A DNA stretch of 64,000 bases. Origin: Casuarius casuarius. Its lineage: Eukaryota > Chordata > Aves > Casuariiformes > Casuariidae. Positions 10,701 through 22,700 of the stretch are shown here, one piece after another; the first letter of the stretch is position 1; every line of letters starts with the position of its first letter. A program made the translations under genes and the position numbers. A model generated the notes under the pieces. It ran no database searches. It was not told where the DNA came from and saw only the letters and a program-made list of their open reading frames with translations. Where the stretch lies: NCBI GenBank assembly GCA_003342895.1, contig PTFA01000279.1, positions 356,274 through 420,273 of the forward strand, given 5' to 3'.

Positions 10701-13700
10701 TCTTCCTCTTCTCCTGGCCTGTTCTCTTCTCCTACCCAAATATCCCACATGGCAAAAAGGATCTCAGCAAAATGGCGATCACGGTGTTAGCAAAGTCAAT
10801 GTTGGCCAGTTCCACCCTCTTACCCACATGGTTGTCTGCCATTTTGTCAGATCTCAGTCAGCAGCTAACCATGAACTGCATGCATTGTTCTTATGAGTAT
10901 GTTTATATAAAGTATGATTGTTAGAATGTATGTTTATATAAATACAGTATATAAAAAAAAGCCAGGCACTGAGAAGTGAACCCTGCCCACAGAGAAGAAG
11001 AGAGTGTCTGTTCACAAAGTCTTTCAGCAATTCATTTTGAAGTAAGTAACAGGAGAATTTTTGTAAGTTTTGTTGACTGACCAAGACACACAAGATCCAT
11101 ACAACCAAAGGTCTACAATACTGGCAGGAATATCTAAGCTAGTCTCTCTGGGTTTATGGTATAGTTAATGGAGATCTCATTAAAGAAGCTGATGAGTCAT
11201 TTTATCCTAGAGCAAACAACTACACTTGGTCAGAAGAATCGCATGCTAATCTCCATTGACTCTATTCAATTAGCCTCTGAAGGACCCTGCAGACAGCTAC
11301 GTTGTGGACACCTATCACTGGGAGAGATGAATGCCACTTTGGACAGCCTTGCCTCACCATGTCCAAAAATCATCAGCAAATGCAGGGTAGGACAGTTAAA
11401 ACTGACCTTCTGATCAGGTTATGAATCACAGGACAAAAGCTGCATAAGTTGCTCATGAACCTGCACATTCTGCTCTCTGTTACAGGAGTGATGCCTCTGC
11501 CTTATTTTTCCAGGCTGTGCTTCTCTCTCACTGGATATTTAGACCAGCATCCAGTACAGTGAGGCTTCTTGTCATGGCGATAATAAATGGAGAGACGCTC
11601 CTTCTACCCAAGGGGGATCTCTGGCCTTATGTGAGCTAAGCTGATGCTTTCTCTTTAGGGATGGTTGTAACTCCTTTCCAGCACAGCACCCTGTGGATCA
11701 CAGCACCCCACAGATCACACGGCAGGCTCAGAGTTGCTTCAGGTATCAAACAGAAGTAAAACAGAGAGAAAGAGAAAATGGGAGAAGAAGAATGTGTGTC
11801 TGGATCTTCAGGTTCTCACCTCTGGTGAGACAGTGAAGTCTTTCCTTCCGTTCATTCTTGCACATCTAAGCAGATGCCTGTGAGCTTGTTTCACTTTGCC
11901 ATTGGCTATGAGCCACCGGGCAGACTCTGGGACCCACCTGGTGTGAGGAGAGAAGACAGCATTTCTGTTGGCACTCCATATTTTGCAGCCCACATAAATG
12001 ACCCTGGCCAAAGAGAGAGGGTCTTCTCTGCGGGACTTCAGCTGGAAATAAGAACTTTTATATTACATATGTATATATCAATCATATGATCTTTGATCAA
12101 AGCTTGGATTTTTTGAACTGGTAAGAATTTCCAGTTCTAATAAATTAAAATTGTCCCCAAAGAGTTTATATTTTGAGATGCATGCTTTTTGGGACTCTTT
12201 AAACTTTAAAATTGGAGGATATAAAAAATGACTGCATAAAAAGGACTTAGTGGGCTCTTTGAGGTTATGTTTCATGCTCATTTTGTTAATTAATAAGATT
12301 TTTTGTTTTTTACCATAATGAAAGCCTTTTGCACAAGACAGTCAACTGCGATTTAAACAGTTGTGGCTAGGAACACTAAGGAAGTAACCATGCTAGTTAG
12401 TGAAGGACTCGGAGTTCTGTATTGATGTGGAGCTAGTTAGTCTCTCTGAGAGGTCTCCTTAGCAGACCTCCGCGAGGTGGGGGCCTGCGCCTCTTAATTT
12501 TCTATCCGTTCCAGCAAAAGATCAAGCCATTGCCATAAATTAGCACCTGCAGCTCCTTAATTTTGGACTTCTTCCTGATCTTGCATCTGGTTGCAATTTG
12601 TGGCTACATTGTGCTGTTTGCTCTGGAGCTTCTCAGCTCACAGTGCAGTCCAGCTAGCCTAGAGGGGTGCATGGTGTTGTGTGTGTCCACATAGTGGTAA
12701 GTGCCAGAGAGTCAACAGTCAGAATATGCCATGAGCAGGATGCATCTTGTTAGAGCAGCCCACACCTACCTCCTACCACCCAAGTCTGTCCCTTGCGGGA
12801 AGGGGAAAAATAAGTCCTACCACTGTTTCCAGAGAGCCTTGCAGCTGAACAGCCTGCACAGTCAGTTTGAAGACTGTACCTCTCCTCACTCTTCATATTT
12901 TTGGCTCTACACCTAGGCCCATTGGTTATGTCAAGACATGATGAGGGCTTATCCTTTCCTGGCACCCTGTCACAGAGATCTTTGATAAGGTGAACCACAC
13001 ATTGCTTGCAGTGTAGACATCCAGCTTCTGCTGCTTTTTAGGCTAGAGGAGGAGTGTGAAGACAATACTCATTCCCTAAGCTGCTGCTGCTCCCCTGGTT
13101 GCTGCTTTGCAGTTTCCAGGTGAAAGCAGATGGGTATCTCTAAACACAGAACTTAAAGCCTTGAAGGAATATGTGAGTAAGAGTTCTACTGAAGCCATAT
13201 GTTTGACAAAATCTATTTGCAGTATGAGACTTCTGCGTAGTTTTCAATCACATAAGCTTATACCCCAATCCACTCAGTGAATATAAAGAATGAAAGATGG
13301 CATTTTGCACCCATTGCCACCGTCTCCAGAATATGATATTATGTCCTGTGGTTGCTTAATGTCTCAACTGAATTATGACATAGTGTCAACAATATCCCCA
13401 GAACGTGCTAAATTAGGTTTGGATTGCATACTTCAGGGGTTTCTAATTATGCTACGATCACTGCCCTTTTGGGTATTTGAATTTTGATCAGACTGCGGTA
13501 TAACTTCTTGAATAATTGAGCTCCATAAAAGGCATTAACATAAGAGAGGAAAAAAATCAGCTATCATGGAAAGGGTGGGTCCAAATGTCTCTACAAATTG
13601 CAACATTTCCCAGGATTCAATTTTTATAGTTGGTTATCCTAGAAAGAAAAGAAAACAACCGAAACCTCCGAAAGTCAGCAGAATACCCATTTTAGTTGTG

Positions 13701-16700
13701 TTGGACTTGATCAGTGAAATATCAGGTGTTATTCTCTGCCAGAAAAACCTTCATCACCAGGGAAAGAATATGCCTATTGAGCTATTGGTTAACAACAACA
13801 TCAGTTTGTATCCCCTTTTTCACAAGAATTATTTGTGATGTTGGTGATAGATCTGTGCAGCTCTTTCATCCTTTGCTTCATTCTGATGGCCATATAAACA
13901 AGCAAACCATAGTCTCCAGAAGTCCCTTTGGTGGCAGCTGAAAGGCATCTTGACATTTGGATATCACTCCTACTCAGCGATTAAGCATGTAATTTTGGGG
14001 GGCCATATGTCTAACAACCAGAACTTATTCCACCTGGTTTCCAGCTACAACATCATGTCACTCCGAGAGGCATGTCTGTGGCTTCTGCAGTGTGGTCCAG
14101 CACTGCACTGACACCCAAGATGAACTAAACAGCAACCCCGAGGTTGAGGAGACTGAAATTCCCAAATCTGAAGGTCCTCAGTAGAACAGCTGTGGGAATA
14201 TCTGCTTGCTTATTTAAACACCGGACTTTTGTCCACCCAGGAAATGGGGCTGCCTGTGCAAAGGACTATTTTGGGTCATCTAATAAGTTAATCCAATATA
14301 CTTCACACTGCAATAACGATATCAGTGAATTGACTCTGTGTTTTAGTCCATGTCATTTCATTAAAAAAAGGAGGAGGAAAAGCAGTTCTTTGATTAAATG
14401 AACCATCTCCCCTTGTAAGACTTAAGAGATTTAAGGCATTTCTTAAATAAAGCTACAGATAGGAAATAGCCTGCAGAAAACTGTTATATTTGACCAGTGA
14501 GGATGGATACATAGTTGAGAAAGGCTGTGCAAGGTGCAGAGAGATATTCACCTGACCTGGCCTGCAAATGCCATTGTCTCACATGGAAAAATTGGTACCA
14601 AAGGTGTCCCCCGCCCCACACCCTGAGGAGGGGGACAGGAGACAGCTAAGTTGAAACCCCCGGGGATTAATGCCGGGGACCTTGCCTGGTCCTGCCACCA
14701 GGGGTCTCCTCACTTGCTCTGAGCCATCTCTGATAGTGCTTTCAGTACCAAATCCTGCCCCTTCATGGAGCATCCCTCTGTCCACTGAAAGCCTGGTCTC
14801 AGCCCCACTCCTGCCTCTCCTCATCCCCAAAGCCATGGTGTGACCATGGCTCCTGGTCAGGAGGGACAAAACCTGGGCCACTCCAGTTTTCAAGAGCTGC
14901 TATGCCTGGAAAATCACAGCCTGCTCCCATCCCCAACCAGTCCAGCAGGCTGCAGCTTGATGTGCTCACCACAAGCAGATGATGCTCAGGAGACAAGGTC
15001 CAGTTACAGCAACTAACAGCCAGCGCCAGTCCCGCACCAAGTATGCTATCATGGCCAGCAGCATGTTCCCGATGCTCCAGAAGATGCTAGTCAAGATCCC
15101 AGAGATGGTGCGATGCTGCACGTCCACCCACTCCATCGCTGCAATAGGGAGGCAGCATTCAGCTGGGACACACAGGACTTCTACAGGAAAAGGTCTGCAG
15201 GGCTTTGTAACAAGGGCAAAGTGAGGCAATTTCCCTGGTCTTTTTCTCTGGGAGAGTTCCACTGCTTGTCAGATGTTTGCCACATTTAAAATGTTTAAAA
15301 TTTAAAAAGTTCATCCAAAATGGTTAGCCTCTGGCAAAGTTGTAAGCAACTAAAATATAGCTTTGAAAGAAGAAATACTGGACAAAACAGTAAGAGTCAC
15401 AATGCTAAAAACACTTTAGGTGGTACTTTTTTAATTCCATTGAATAACATTCAAATGATTTTCTCCATCAGACTCATCAATTTTCCCCCTAATTATCTAG
15501 TTATTTCTTGCCTGCACAGTTTCCCATTTCTCTGCCCACCCATTATTCCAGATTAAAGAAATATATTAAGATGAACTGACCTACCTATGGAATCTACTGA
15601 GAGCAGATACTAATACACACGTAAAGCCAGAAAAAATGGTGGTCTCCTTGTTTTTTTGTGTGAACCAAACGCCAGTTTTCTTCCACAGGTTTGAACATCT
15701 GGCTACAACCTCTAAGAATCAGAAATATCTTTCCTAAGTGCCACTTTGCTTTGTAGTCCTGTGGCCCAGAGTGCCGCCTGCTAGAAATAGGCCTCAACCT
15801 TTATAACAATAATCCGCCATAGCAGGCCTAGGGATTTGTCGGGCCTGGCATGGACTTGTTCAGTCTTGAGCCCATTTTAGCTTGATTCTGGCTATACCTG
15901 CAAAAATTCTGGAAGTTTTTGCTGCATCTGTAAGCTGCTCTAGGATCTGATGATTCTTGCCTAGAGTGTCCTAACTGTATCAGCAAAATCATCTGATGTG
16001 CCTGCTGGGTACTCTGAGGTTGGGAGCTTGCTTTTTAGTTATATTATTACTTAACTTTTTTTAGCTTTGATTTTGCTTAGCTTTGTATGATTTTTGTGGT
16101 GCTTTCCCCTCTCTTTCGAAAAATACAGATTTGGAGCATACGAAAACAACTCCAAGCAAAGCCAAGACTGGGAAGGAAGAAACACCCCAGAAGTGACACA
16201 CCCTCCTCCTTCTGCTGAAGACATGGACATGCTGATGAATTGCCTCAACAATGTACTTGAAGGGTGAGAACTCAGTATTGGAGGAAAGGGGTAAACATTT
16301 TTGTCTATGTTTTTATTGTATTACTAATGATCCTTAACTGAAACTGGGTAATACAGTTTATAAGTGTTAATGTTGCAGCAGAACTAATAATTAGTGGTTG
16401 ATTATATCTTCGTTAGACTGTAAAGCATTAATTAGACTAACAGTAAATGCTAATTTTTGGATCCTTATATAAGGGGTGTTCTCTTGGTTGCCCATAGTGA
16501 AATTGCCTATGTAACAATTTCCTAACTCCTGTTCCTACTTGTTTTGCCCAGATTGGTACAGATGTCCCTACCTACCCGTCCACCACTTGCCAAACGTCTC
16601 CCTGTACAATCAGGCACCCTCAGACCCCCACACTTACTTACCTAAAGGCAATACGATAAAGGAGATGCCACTCAGGGCCACACCAGTGAGGGTCCGTGTG

Positions 16701-19700
16701 ATAGCCAGCATGCTGTATGAGGTGGAGGCAGCACTCAGCATCCCGAATATGACTGAGCACACCAGTGACACCAGGAGCATAGCTTTCCGGCCATACCTGC
16801 CACAAGCACAGACTGTATTACAGCAGCTGGAAACCTGTCCCAGGAGCAGGGTTTGAAATGGGGCAAAGCAGAGACTCGAGGAGGCCAATAAAAATATCAC
16901 CTGCTTTGCAAAGAGCACAAGATGCAGTGCAATGGCCTAGAGAGGAGGAAACTGCTCTGGATGCAGGCTGTGCCACAGTGGCACAATCCCACTCAGAGGG
17001 GCAACCCACCCTGTGAGCATCAGACATGAGACTCTCCAGAGGAAGCAGCAGTATTGATCAAAAACCCAACATGCTGGCTCCCCCATCAATGCCACCATCA
17101 AATGCGTGATGTCAGCTTGAAAACCCATGCCGCTGGCACACCCTGCTCCCTCCAGCAGCCGTCCTCACTCCCAGCTTTTCTTCTCAGCTCAGCATCTCCT
17201 CCTCTTGTGGCCCCCTCAGGACCAGCCACCATCCCTGCTCCCAAGGAGGAAGAGGAGAAAAACACATAACACTTTTGCACTAGTCTCCAGAATGAAAACA
17301 ATGATCCTGAAGGAAAAGAAAAGGAAACCATTTGTCAGCCCCCATGTGCAAATAGCCCTGATCTCCAAAAGGACCTATGAGAAACCTTCCAGGATGTCCT
17401 TTACTAAGGGTTTTGGAAGCGATATGACCACCTGACCCCTGATGTCCCTTTCAAATGTAGTGTGGAGAAATATAGAAAATCAAATACACACTATAAATAT
17501 TTATTTTTATACACACGCATGCACAGAAATGTGTGTATGTGCAGAAGCATTCTACACAACCCACGAAAAGCGAAACGGAGCACAGTATTGAGGTTTCAGT
17601 GAAGGTATTGATAAAATAAAGCCATCACAGCCTTTGTGGAAGGGCAATCAGGGGAATGCCATTATACCCAGTAATCATCCGAGAGTGGAGGGGGTCTGCT
17701 GATGAATGTGAGCACTGAATATGAAGAAAGTTTAGGTTCAAAGCAGACTAGTAAATTATCCTGTCGACAGGTAGTGTTCAGTCTGTAGGAACTGAAATTG
17801 TGGCCCAGTTCTGGCTTTAGGGCTCTCTCAGTGGCCACTGGACAAGGATGGTAGCAAGGACCAGTACTCCATGAGGGTGAATGATGTGGTGGGACATAAT
17901 GTCACAATAACATTGTTAAAAACAATCACAGATTACTTCATGCAGCAGCTAGTTAAGCAGTCTCCTGGAGAAGAAACAGCTCTTGGATTGGGCCTGAGCA
18001 GTTTTCTGGACCTGCTTTGAAACATAAGCAGAGCCAGTCTGCAAAAGTCACAGTAATACTCTTGGGTCAGAGCAGCAACACTCAGTAACCCACCAACGCT
18101 GTATCCGTCTTCCAGTAGGGTAACTGCCTAAGAAAGGAGCTACATTTTTTAAAAGAAAAACTTTTTTGAAAATATACTAAAGAGGATGTCAAAACATCAA
18201 ATTCCCTGCAGAGTGCAAGATAGCTATTTATTGACTCATTAGTAGAGTCTCTCAGCAAATGTATGCCACCTGGTAGGGAAACCAGAGGGAAGGTAGCAGG
18301 ATTGAACTGCAAGCTACAGGAAGGCTGCCAGAAGTGATGCAGTTGAAATCACCTTCAAAGAGAGAGAGGGAAGAACCCAGCCACTGAAAGATTAAATGTA
18401 AAAAAAAATTATAAAAGGAGCAAATCACACAAGCATAGCAAGAAATAAGAAGCCATTTTCATAAATATCACAATCTGGAAGTTTGCCAGAGAGTTATACA
18501 GCCAACAGACAAGCTACAAAAAGACTGTTTAGAAAAGAGCAGGCAATAGCAGAAAAATTACTGTTTTTGAGAGACACATTCACAGTGAAGATGCTTGGAG
18601 AGGTTACCAGGGTAAAATTTGTCGGCAGATATGTTCTCTAATCCACGTGTTTGTAGAAGTTGTTTAGAACAAATAACAAAATGAACTGTAGCAAAATGCC
18701 ACAACCAGATGGTTTTCACCCCAGGGCACTAGAGAGTTAAAGGATGAAGTATCTGAATTACTACTGTCTCAATGAAGTGGGACCTCCTAGTGCCTTTCTA
18801 TGAGAGAAAAGGAAGGTTGCTAGTGGGAGATCAACTTATAAGAGGTCTTAGGGGAGATGTGGGGCACATCTGAGGTTTAATAGATCTGGCACTGATACTG
18901 ATAAAATGGTTAAAAATCATGTTAAGAATTAGAATTCATACATACATGGATAGGCAAAGAGTGGAGGAGTCAGCATGGCTTCTGTAGGGAATACCCATAA
19001 CCTATGGAAGCTCACTGAAGGAGGAGTCAAGCATGTGACAAGCAAGATATGACTGATTCAGAATGCTTAAGACTTTTAACAGAACCAGTCAAAACCATCC
19101 CCCACACAGGAAAAACTGAGCTCTCACAGGAGAAGAGAGGAGTTCTTTACATGGATAAGTAATATATTAATAGCTAGATGGCAAGAATAAATGGTCACTT
19201 TTTATAGTTGAAGAATCCTCTAAGCATTTCTGGCCCTCCATCTCAAACAGGTACTGTAGGGCTGGAGGAGGCCAACACAGGCAAAACCAAAGGCAGATGA
19301 GGGAAGACTATGAAGAGCAAGCATGGAAAGGAAATAATAGAAATGGGGTCTGCGTGGGTGCTGGAGGAGGTGGGTGGCAGTGACAGTTGGCTGTCTCTGG
19401 AGTGTTGTGGCAAACTAACACAACATGCTTGACCTGTTTGTTATGGTTTACCTGCTTTTGCTCAACCTGCTCTTTAGCTTTACCCTTCTTTCTAAAGATT
19501 TCCCCATTCCCACCACTGTCAGCCCCACACACCTTCTCTGCCACTGTTGAAGCAAATACTGCGCTTACCCTTCCACCCAGTGCCCCTAGCAAAGCATCTT
19601 GGGAAAGAGGGGAAATCAAGGCACAAACATACATAAATGTTGGGCTTGTAAAAGTTTTGGCCTCAATCCCAAATCATGAGTCTATGGAGGAAACAGATAA

Positions 19701-22700
19701 AAATGTGAACAAAACAAAGACCCTTCCCACTTGATACAGGAAAAAGAATCTGCCAAATTTATCCTTTGTGCATTGCTCCCAATGCCGTTGGGAGGCTGCA
19801 GGTCTCTCCTGATGTGACCTACTCTCCCTTGGGCACTGTGACCAAGTAGCTTGGCTAGTCAGTGCATAGCTGGCTCTGCTCCAGGTTGCTCACGAGGGCA
19901 CAGATGGCTATCAAATCCTCTTTAGCTGTCATCTTAGCAGATCAAAGGGTCCTGGTCTATTTAATTGGAAGCCAAGGCATAACTTGGTCTTCTTTGTTAG
20001 CTTCTCCAGATTTTCTCTGGTTCTACTATACCCTTTTGAGGTCAGGAGGAGGATGAAGGGGAATCAAAACTGCACACTGTATTTACGATGTGGGGCCACC
20101 ATGGATTTACATATTGTGGCACAGTGCTGTTCTCTTTAATTTTCTCGTCCTTTCCTAGCAATTCTTGTTTTTTTCTTTTATTTTAAACATGAAGCTAGGA
20201 TTGTTTATCTCTGTTTTATATTAATCTACCCTAAAATTTTGTCTTCTATTTCCTACCTAGTTACAGAACTTGGTAAGGTCTTTCTGCAGCTCTCCACACT
20301 CAGACCTCATCTTTACAAGCCTGGAAAACTCCAAACAACATCACCTTTTCCAGATCATTTATGAATACGCTGAACAGCACACAAACTCAAGCACAGGTTC
20401 CCACAGACTCTCCACTAGTGACCTCCCTCCATCGTAACAACTGACCACTTATACCTCCTCCTTTTTCCCCTGACTTTTAATCAATTATTTAGCCATGCAG
20501 TAACCTTCCTTCTTATCTTAGCGCAGCTTAGGTTCTTTAAGAACCTTTGGTAAGGAAACTTCTTGAAATCCAAGTAGATGTGCCTCCTCTCTTTGCATGC
20601 CTGTTAGCACCTTCAAAGAAATCCAAAGTATTTTTAAGGCATCAGTCTTTTGCATAAAAACTGCTGATTCTTCACCAGCATATCATATCTATCCATGTGC
20701 CCACTGGTTCTGTTTTTCAGAACAGTTTCTACTGATTTTCTCAGTACAGGTAGATGTTAGGGTGCCTGGCTGATAGCTCCCTAAATCTCTCTTGGAGACC
20801 AGTTTAAAAACTGATTGGATGTTTGATACCTTCCCAGTCCTCTGCCACCAGTATTCCAGCTTTTTCATCCTGAAGTCTCTGTAGGACTCCAGGACAACTA
20901 CTCCCTGGTCCTGGCAGTTTACTGTTACTCACTCTGTTTTCTCCAAGCCTTCTTCAACCAGCACATTTCAAGATGGGTCTTCTAATGAGAACGCTCCAAC
21001 TCAAATACCCACCCCTACACATTCTCCCACTGTAAGCACAAAGGCAGGGAATTTGTGTCCTCCACTATAGCTTTATTTTTTCTCAGGTGCTCCTTTTAAG
21101 CCTTGATCATTTACACTCCCTAATAAACCATTCGAAAAGCAATTTATTCTTCATTTGTATGCCTTTTGCTCTAGCAGAGACATTTTCTTCTGCCTTATTT
21201 TGTCCTGCTGCTTTTCCTGACATTGAATTTCTTTCCCTCCAACTGTGCTGTAAAACCTTTTTAGATACATAGCCAAGACACATAGTTTGAAAACCAGCCA
21301 GGTGTTTTAGGTGCTTGTACAAGAGTACCGATATATGCAGAGACATGGATGTAGCAGCTTCCATCTTCAGCACTAAATTGCCGGGGTGCACGTATCGTAA
21401 GGCTGGTTCATTTCTGTGATGTGGTGGTTTTGCCTGCCCTACAAAAATGTTCTTTTAAGGAACCAAGCAGTTACCTATGCAGGAAACTCAGACACTGAAT
21501 AATGAATAGTGCGGAGTGAACAGCACATCCTGACTGTATGTTTGCTCTACATATTCTCTGGTGCCTTTCCTAATTCTGCTGTTTGGAGGAAAAATAAGAA
21601 AAACTCCAAAACAAAAAACCCAAAACAACAACCAGTTTCTTAATTTATGCCCTTTCTGAGTTGTTTGAGTCTTTTCTGGCTTATCCTATCAGATTTTAAC
21701 ATTCAGCCAGACCAATAGGATTCATTCCTGTTTTCCTCATTGGAATACTACCCGAGCTCTTCCCAGAGGAATGCCACCCTGCTTATAACTGCCTTGACTC
21801 TGCTTCTCTAGGAAAGACAGAGTCAGTTTTTGCTTGCTTGAGTCTCTTTCAGACATGGCATGCATTTGTTCCGAGCTTATTTGGGTGTCCTAAACCAATT
21901 TCCATATAACTTTCAAAGACTTAACTCTTTCAGCAGCTTGTTTTGACTTTGCCTTAACTAGGTTTCTCCATTTCAGACAGGTCTCCTTTTTTGAATGCTT
22001 TTTTGAATCCACAAAGCAGGTGGGGACTGCACCTAACATTCAGTCTCTGTGTTGCTTCTCAATATGACTTTAACCCAATTTTCACTGGAGGGGCTGAATT
22101 CTCCCTTCACAATTGTGTTTTCTGCTTTCTCTGCTTCTCCAATTGTCCTCTGCAGGTCACCAGTTTGTGAAGGTTTTGTCATGAAACTGAAACCCAGGGC
22201 TGGGGAGGGAGGAAGGGGAATAGCCTGAAAAGAGTCAAACCTGTCTGAAAGGTATCCAAAAATCACAGCCCCCACTGTAACACCGATGAAGAAGAATGTT
22301 GCAGTCGCTTGGTTCAGTCCGCGCTGCTCACACACCAGGTCCCACTGAAACACAAGGCCAAAATGACTCTTAGTGCCCAGTTCAGCCTCTGCCACCTTCT
22401 CATACCCCTTCCCTCCAGCAATCAGCCATGGTGTCTTGCAGCTTGTATCAGCCAAACTTGACTGCACTAAACTGCACATAGGACACTGCCAGAGCCTCAC
22501 AAAACTCAGGAGGCCTCCCAGTTATTTAGTCCCACTGTGACAGTCTCTCTATGGACACTTGTTGGGTATCAGAAAGCTTTTCTGGGTATCACTCATCATG
22601 AAGAGGTCCCTTTTTCCTCTCCTGACCTCCGTGATAGCTGCTCTCAGCTTGCCTGGTGCACCTTTCCGCTGGTTCCCTCTCATGCTCTAGATGCTCCAGG

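Larger units (their letters stand above)
16797..22240 (-). other. SLC22A7: SLC22A7 intron 2, largest intron of the gene
   Basis: A 5444-base intron. It carries two CR1-type fragments in opposite orientation (about 18400-19250 and 19870-20960), which explain much of its size. Confidence 0.8.
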
